Shown: one piece after another, positions 60,501 through 64,000 of the stretch
How the letters are laid out: every line of letters starts with the position of its first letter
How positions within the stretch are numbered: the stretch's first letter is position 1
Source of the DNA: CALNYZ01 sp942490945
GTDB lineage: Bacteria; Pseudomonadota; Gammaproteobacteria; UBA6429; Thiohalophilaceae
Direction: 5' to 3'
NCBI GenBank assembly: GCA_942490945.1
Contig: CALNYZ010000018.1
Coordinates: 1,302,001 to 1,366,000 of the forward strand
Length of the DNA stretch: 64,000 bases
Program-made: the position numbers and the translations under genes
The notes under the pieces: generated by a model
Seen by the model: only the letters and a program-made list of their open reading frames with translations
Told to the model about the DNA's origin: nothing
Databases searched by the model: none

Positions 60501-60761
60501 CAGCATGTTAACAAGGTTAACGAAGGACAACCGCATATTGTCGATATGATAAAAAATGAAGAAATTCATTTGATTATCAACACCACCGAAGGTACCAAGG
60601 CAATCGCTGACTCTGCTACTATTCGTAGCAACGCGCTGCAGCGTAAAGTTACCTACACAACAACACTGGCAGGCGGCATGGCATTTTGTATGGCCATGCA
60701 GCAAAAAAATGTGAATAGTGTTAATCGTCTGCAAGATTTACATAAGAGGATGAACGGATGA
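57540..60761 (+). CDS. carB: Carbamoyl-phosphate synthase large subunit CarB
   Basis: A 1073-residue full-length large subunit with two homologous ATP-grasp halves. N-half: [50 protein letters not shown]. C-half: [54 protein letters not shown]. The C-terminal allosteric MGS-like domain (about 935-1073) ends the protein. The two phosphorylation reactions turn bicarbonate and ammonia into carbamoyl phosphate. The stop overlaps the greA start by four bases. Confidence 0.98.
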   Translation: [1073 protein letters not shown]

Positions 60762-61240
60762 GCCGTCCACCAATTACGACCACTGGCGCTGAAAAATTAC
60801 GTGACGAGTTGCGCGATTTAAAAAATGTGCAACGACCAAAAGTTACCGAGGCGATCGCAACGGCACGTGAACACGGCGACCTGAAAGAAAATGCCGAATA
60901 CCATGCTGCGCGTGAGCAACAAAGTTTCATGGAAGGACGCATTCAGGAGATCGAGGCGGCATTATCCAATTCAGAAGTAATCGATGTTCTCGCTGTTGGC
61001 GCCAATGCTGGCGGCAAGATTGTTTTTGGTGCGACAGTTGAACTCTACGATATTACCGATGACAAGGACGTGACCTACAAGATTGTCGGTGAGATTGAAG
61101 CAGATATAAAACAGAATTTAATTTCGGTAACGTCTCCGATTGCACGCGCATTAATTGGTAAATCAGAAGGTGATGTAGCCGACGTGCAGGCACCCGGTGG
61201 TGTTCGTGAATATGAAATCGTCGCCGTTAAATACCAGTAA
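60758..61240 (+). CDS. greA: Transcription elongation factor GreA
   Basis: GreA binds stalled RNA polymerase and stimulates cleavage of backtracked RNA. The 160-residue product has the N-terminal coiled coil (GAEKLRDELRDLKNVQRPKV, ATAREHGDLKENAEYHAAREQQSFMEGRIQEIE with the tip acidic residues) and the C-terminal domain (VFGATVELYDITDD, ISVTSPIARALIGKSEGD). It overlaps carB (ATGA), as in the conserved carAB-greA order. Confidence 0.97.
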   Translation: MSRPPITTTGAEKLRDELRDLKNVQRPKVTEAIATAREHGDLKENAEYHAAREQQSFMEGRIQEIEAALSNSEVIDVLAVGANAGGKIVFGATVELYDITDDKDVTYKIVGEIEADIKQNLISVTSPIARALIGKSEGDVADVQAPGGVREYEIVAVKYQ

Positions 61241-61266
61241 CAATTTAAAAGAGCACACAGACTGAC

Positions 61267-61716
61267 ATGTTTAATATTGGCGAAAGAATTTTACTTACCC
61301 TGTGGATAGGCGGCATGTGGATTATCGGTTTTGTTGTCGCGCCGACGCTGTTCAGTCTGCTTGCCGATCGCAGCATGGCAGGAAATATTGCCGGCCATCT
61401 ATTTACGGTTTTAAATTATATTGGCATAGTTAGTGCGGTATTTTTATTGATCGCGCAGTATTTGCGTCAGGCGCAGGCAAGTTTTAAAAATCGTCTGTTC
61501 TGGATGATTGTTATTATGTTGGTCATTATTTTGATCAGTCAGTTTGTGTTACAGCCGATGATGGCAGAATTGAAAACACAAACAATGACGGATGCGGTGA
61601 AAGGCCAGTTCGGCCGCTTGCATTTCTTCTCGTCGCTTTTATATCTGGCGAATTGTGTATTTGGATTGGTCTTGGTGATTTTCAGCTGCAGGTTGTCAAA
61701 TCAGGCTGATAACTAG
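61267..61716 (+). CDS. DUF4149-like integral membrane protein
   Basis: A 149-residue protein with four predicted transmembrane segments (about 5-27, 45-68, 78-98, 120-143). The N-terminus ERILLTLWIGGMWIIGFVVAPTLF with a following LADRSMAGNIAGHLF resembles DUF4149, often found beside greA and yhbY in gammaproteobacteria. Function is unknown. It lies 26 bp after greA on the same strand and converges with yhbY. Confidence 0.8.
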   Translation: MFNIGERILLTLWIGGMWIIGFVVAPTLFSLLADRSMAGNIAGHLFTVLNYIGIVSAVFLLIAQYLRQAQASFKNRLFWMIVIMLVIILISQFVLQPMMAELKTQTMTDAVKGQFGRLHFFSSLLYLANCVFGLVLVIFSCRLSNQADN

Positions 61717-61747
61717 CTGGTTAGTCGTTACGAAATCCGGGATAAGA

Positions 61748-62041
61748 TCAGGGAAGCATCATTCTGGGTTCGACCGCAGCACGATAAAATATACCAATAT
61801 GGCCGATGATTTGTATGCAATGACCATTAAGCTCCGTTTCGATTTTCTGGCTCAATATTTTCCGTTCATCCTTGTCCGCCGCATTAATTCTGACTTTGAT
61901 AAGTTCATGATGTTCCAGTGCGACTTCAATTTCATGCATCACATTCTCAGTCAGGCCGGCATTCCCCACAATCACAACGGGTTTGAGTGCGTGAGCCGAT
62001 TGTCTTAAATAGCGTTTTTGCGCCTGAGTTAAAGTAAGCAT
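61748..62041 (-). CDS. yhbY: CRM-domain RNA-binding protein YhbY
   Basis: YhbY binds pre-50S ribosomal particles. The 97-residue product starts at the ATG at 62041 (MLTLTQAQKRYLRQSAHALKP) and carries the CRM signature VVIVGNAGLTENVMHEIEVALEHHELIKVRI, with GHIGIFYRA near the end. An upstream in-frame Met at 62122 would add a non-conserved extension. It is divergent from rlmE, the standard arrangement before ftsJ-ftsH. Confidence 0.95.
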   Translation of the reverse strand: MLTLTQAQKRYLRQSAHALKPVVIVGNAGLTENVMHEIEVALEHHELIKVRINAADKDERKILSQKIETELNGHCIQIIGHIGIFYRAAVEPRMMLP

Positions 62042-62171
62042 GTTAAAATCCCGATAAATTACGGATACATTTCCGCTAAATGAATGACTAAAAGTGACGA
62101 TATGTGCCAAAAAATGCAGCACACATTATACCCGATTATCACTCAGCCACGCTTTGAAACAGGAAATATTC

Positions 62172-62792
62172 ATGGGTAAAACCCGTCACGGCAAAGACTG
62201 GATGACAGAGCACCAGAATGACCCTTATGTGCAACGTGCACTGAAGGATGGCTATCGCTCGCGCGCTGTTTACAAACTGGAAGAAATCGACAAAAAAGAT
62301 CGTTTATTCAGGCCCGGTATGACCGTGATTGATTTGGGCGCGGCGCCTGGCAGCTGGTCGGAGTACGTGGCAGCGAAAATTGGCGATTCGGGCAAACTGA
62401 TAGCACTGGATTTATTACCCATGGACAGTTTGCCCAATGTGACCTTTATACAGGGTGATTTTCGTGAGGAAGCGGTCTATTCCGCCTTGCTGGAAACACT
62501 GGATGGCAACAAGGTTGACCTTGTAATGTCGGATATGGCCCCCAATATCAGTGGTATGAAGGCTGTCGATCAACCCCGTTCGATGTATTTGGTTGAATTG
62601 AGCCTGGAGTTGGCACAATCTGTGCTGAACAAAAATGGTGTTTTGTTGGTCAAAGTATTCAGTGGTGCCGGTTTGGAAGAGTTTAACAGGCAGTTACGCC
62701 AACACTTTAAGCGCGTCGTGAGCAGGAAGCCCAAGGCCTCACGGGCGCGTTCGGCTGAGCACTATTTACTGGCAACGGGCTATAATGTGTAG
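62172..62792 (+). CDS. rlmE: 23S rRNA 2'-O-methyltransferase RlmE (FtsJ/RrmJ)
   Basis: RlmE methylates U2552 in the ribosomal A loop and is heat-induced in E. coli. The 206-residue protein starts at 62172 after AGGAAA. Motifs: DGYRSRAVYKLEEIDKKDRLF, the SAM motif VIDLGAAPGSWSEYVA, VTFIQGDFREE, LVMSDMAPNISG, and LVKVFSGAGLEEF with catalytic Lys residues of the K-D-K-E set. It is followed 75 bp later by ftsH. Confidence 0.96.
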   Translation: MGKTRHGKDWMTEHQNDPYVQRALKDGYRSRAVYKLEEIDKKDRLFRPGMTVIDLGAAPGSWSEYVAAKIGDSGKLIALDLLPMDSLPNVTFIQGDFREEAVYSALLETLDGNKVDLVMSDMAPNISGMKAVDQPRSMYLVELSLELAQSVLNKNGVLLVKVFSGAGLEEFNRQLRQHFKRVVSRKPKASRARSAEHYLLATGYNV

Positions 62793-62867
62793 TAACGTTT
62801 AGGCGTAAAACTGCCGATAAACAAGTGGTTTTACGGAAAAAGCGAATTAAATCCTGAGGATAAACAA

Positions 62868-64000
62868 TTGAACGATTTAACCAAAAATATTTTACTTTGG
62901 GTTGTGGTTGCGGTGATTCTGATGCTGGTCTTCCAGCAAATGCATACTGGCACAGGTGAGCAACGCGTGATCTACAGTGAATTCCTGAAGCAGGTCAGCA
63001 ATAATCAGGTGCAAAAAGTCACCATAACCGAAGGCAATATTGTTGGTTATTACAAGGATGGTCGACGCTTTACCTCTTTCAGTCCCGAAACAGATAATCG
63101 TGCCCTGATTGGCGACTTAATCAAGCATAACGTTGAAATTGACGCGAAAAAGATCGAACCAAACATTTGGGCGCAAATATTCATTTCCTGGTTCCCGTTC
63201 CTGTTACTTATCGGATTATGGGTATTTTTCATGCGCCAAATGCAGGGTGGTGGCGGCGGTCGTGGCGCACTGTCTTTTGGCAAGAGTCGCGCGCGTATGT
63301 TGGGCGAAGATCAGGTCAAAATTACCTTTAATGATGTCGCCGGTGTAGACGAAGCCAAGGAAGAAGTCGGCGAGCTGGTCGAATTTTTACGTGATCCCGG
63401 CAAATTCCAGAAGCTGGGTGGCAAGATTCCACGTGGTGTATTGATGGTCGGCTCACCTGGTACCGGTAAAACCTTACTGGCGAAAGCCATTGCGGGTGAA
63501 GCGAAGGTGCCATTCTTTACGATTTCCGGTTCTGATTTCGTGGAAATGTTTGTCGGTGTCGGCGCATCACGTGTGCGTGACATGTTTGAGCAGGCAAAAA
63601 AACATGCGCCATGTATTATTTTCATTGATGAAATAGACGCAGTTGGACGACACCGTGGTGCCGGTCTGGGCGGTGGTCATGACGAACGCGAACAAACTCT
63701 TAACCAGTTACTGGTCGAGATGGACGGTTTTGAAGGCAATGAAGGCGTTATCGTCATTGCTGCAACCAACCGACCCGATGTACTGGATCCGGCCTTGCTG
63801 CGTCCGGGTCGATTTGACCGTCAGGTGGTCGTGCCTTTACCTGACATGCTGGGTCGTGAACAGATTCTTAAAGTGCACATGCGCAAGGTACCCCTGTCAG
63901 AAAACGTGGTGGCCAAAATTATCGCGCGTGGTACGCCCGGATTTTCCGGTGCTGATCTGGCGAACCTGGTAAACGAAGCAGCATTGTTTGCAGCGCGTGC
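62868..64000 (+). CDS. ftsH: ATP-dependent zinc metalloprotease FtsH, N-terminal part
   Basis: A membrane AAA+ protease; the first 377 residues or so are present and the frame runs off the window. It begins at TTG 62868, behind TGAGGA, giving MNDLTKNILLWVVVAVILMLVF. There is a first transmembrane segment at about 7-24, a periplasmic domain, a second at about 103-122 (ISWFPFLLLIGLWVFFMRQM), then the AAA domain: Walker A GSPGTGKT (usually GPPGTGKT), Walker B CIIFIDEID, and SRH region ATNRPDVLDPALLRPGRFDRQ. The zinc protease domain lies beyond 64000. The Pro-to-Ser change in Walker A keeps GxxGxGKT. Confidence 0.96.
   Translation, partial: MNDLTKNILLWVVVAVILMLVFQQMHTGTGEQRVIYSEFLKQVSNNQVQKVTITEGNIVGYYKDGRRFTSFSPETDNRALIGDLIKHNVEIDAKKIEPNIWAQIFISWFPFLLLIGLWVFFMRQMQGGGGGRGALSFGKSRARMLGEDQVKITFNDVAGVDEAKEEVGELVEFLRDPGKFQKLGGKIPRGVLMVGSPGTGKTLLAKAIAGEAKVPFFTISGSDFVEMFVGVGASRVRDMFEQAKKHAPCIIFIDEIDAVGRHRGAGLGGGHDEREQTLNQLLVEMDGFEGNEGVIVIAATNRPDVLDPALLRPGRFDRQVVVPLPDMLGREQILKVHMRKVPLSENVVAKIIARGTPGFSGADLANLVNEAALFAAR

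Overview
The window reads as a stretch of chromosome from a motile, free-living gammaproteobacterium, probably not a well-studied species. Supporting signs are the gene order recN-nadK / hrcA-grpE-dnaK-dnaJ ... dapB ... carA-carB-greA / yhbY / rlmE-ftsH, the bamE/fur divergent pair, the ratA-rnfH pair, a polar-type flagellar/chemotaxis cluster, and a tmRNA whose tag reads ANDDNYALAA. Core genes are moderate in G+C; the toxin/immunity segment near 49-50 kb is clearly more A+T rich.

Region 1 (1-15.2 kb) is flagellar and chemosensory: the 3' end of fliG, then fliH-fliI-fliJ, a sigma-54-type promoter before fliK, then a sigma-28-type promoter before cheY-STAS-cheA-cheW-parA-like-small ORF-MCP-cheR-cheD-cheB, and finally fliA behind its own sigma-28-type promoter. 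The gene set resembles the Che2 type of pathway (cytoplasmic receptor with a CheR-tethering pentapeptide, plus CheD). The most striking feature of the window is here: both the kinase CheA and the soluble receptor carry a bacterial globin domain with the haem-pocket residues conserved (B10 Tyr, CD1 Phe, E7 Gln, F8 His), and the two domains are clearly related to each other. This suggests a chemosensory array that reads haem ligands (O2, NO, CO) or haem redox state at two levels.

Region 2 (15.2-25.8 kb) is accessory. It holds an uncharacterised membrane protein with a vWA lipoprotein, a DUF1249 gene overlapping a Sel1/SPOR gene, and a CxxCxxCC protein. A minus-strand TlpA-DUF4266-DUF3570 operon follows, with apbE behind an attenuator-like terminator. 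Divergent to it is a PmrA/QseB-type two-component system with a perfect PmrA-like box in the shared promoter region. Next come three ~154-bp tandem repeats derived from the tmRNA 3' end, then ssrA and smpB.

Region 3 (26.4-38.5 kb) is housekeeping: an NSS transporter, ratA-rnfH, bamE/fur, recN, nadK, then hrcA-grpE-dnaK-dnaJ headed by a perfect CIRCE operator. The gaps are packed with REP-like palindromes, some set between A and T tracts so that they look like bidirectional terminators. The 5' end of recN carries an odd duplication around a ~160-bp insert.

Region 4 (38.5-52.5 kb) interrupts the usual dnaJ-dapB order: a lipoprotein, a 2817-residue YD-repeat (Rhs-like) surface protein with PKD, FN3, HYR and malectin-like modules, a separate gene for the Rhs C-terminal core plus a toxin-like tail, a small candidate immunity gene, a REP-associated tyrosine transposase (RAYT), and a CelD/BioF2-like acyltransferase.

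Region 5 (52.5-64 kb) returns to core genes: dapB, a periplasmic rhodanese with a transmembrane MCP, carA-carB-greA, a DUF4149 membrane protein, yhbY, rlmE and the first part of ftsH, which runs off the window. All calls are by reading the sequence; no database search was possible.
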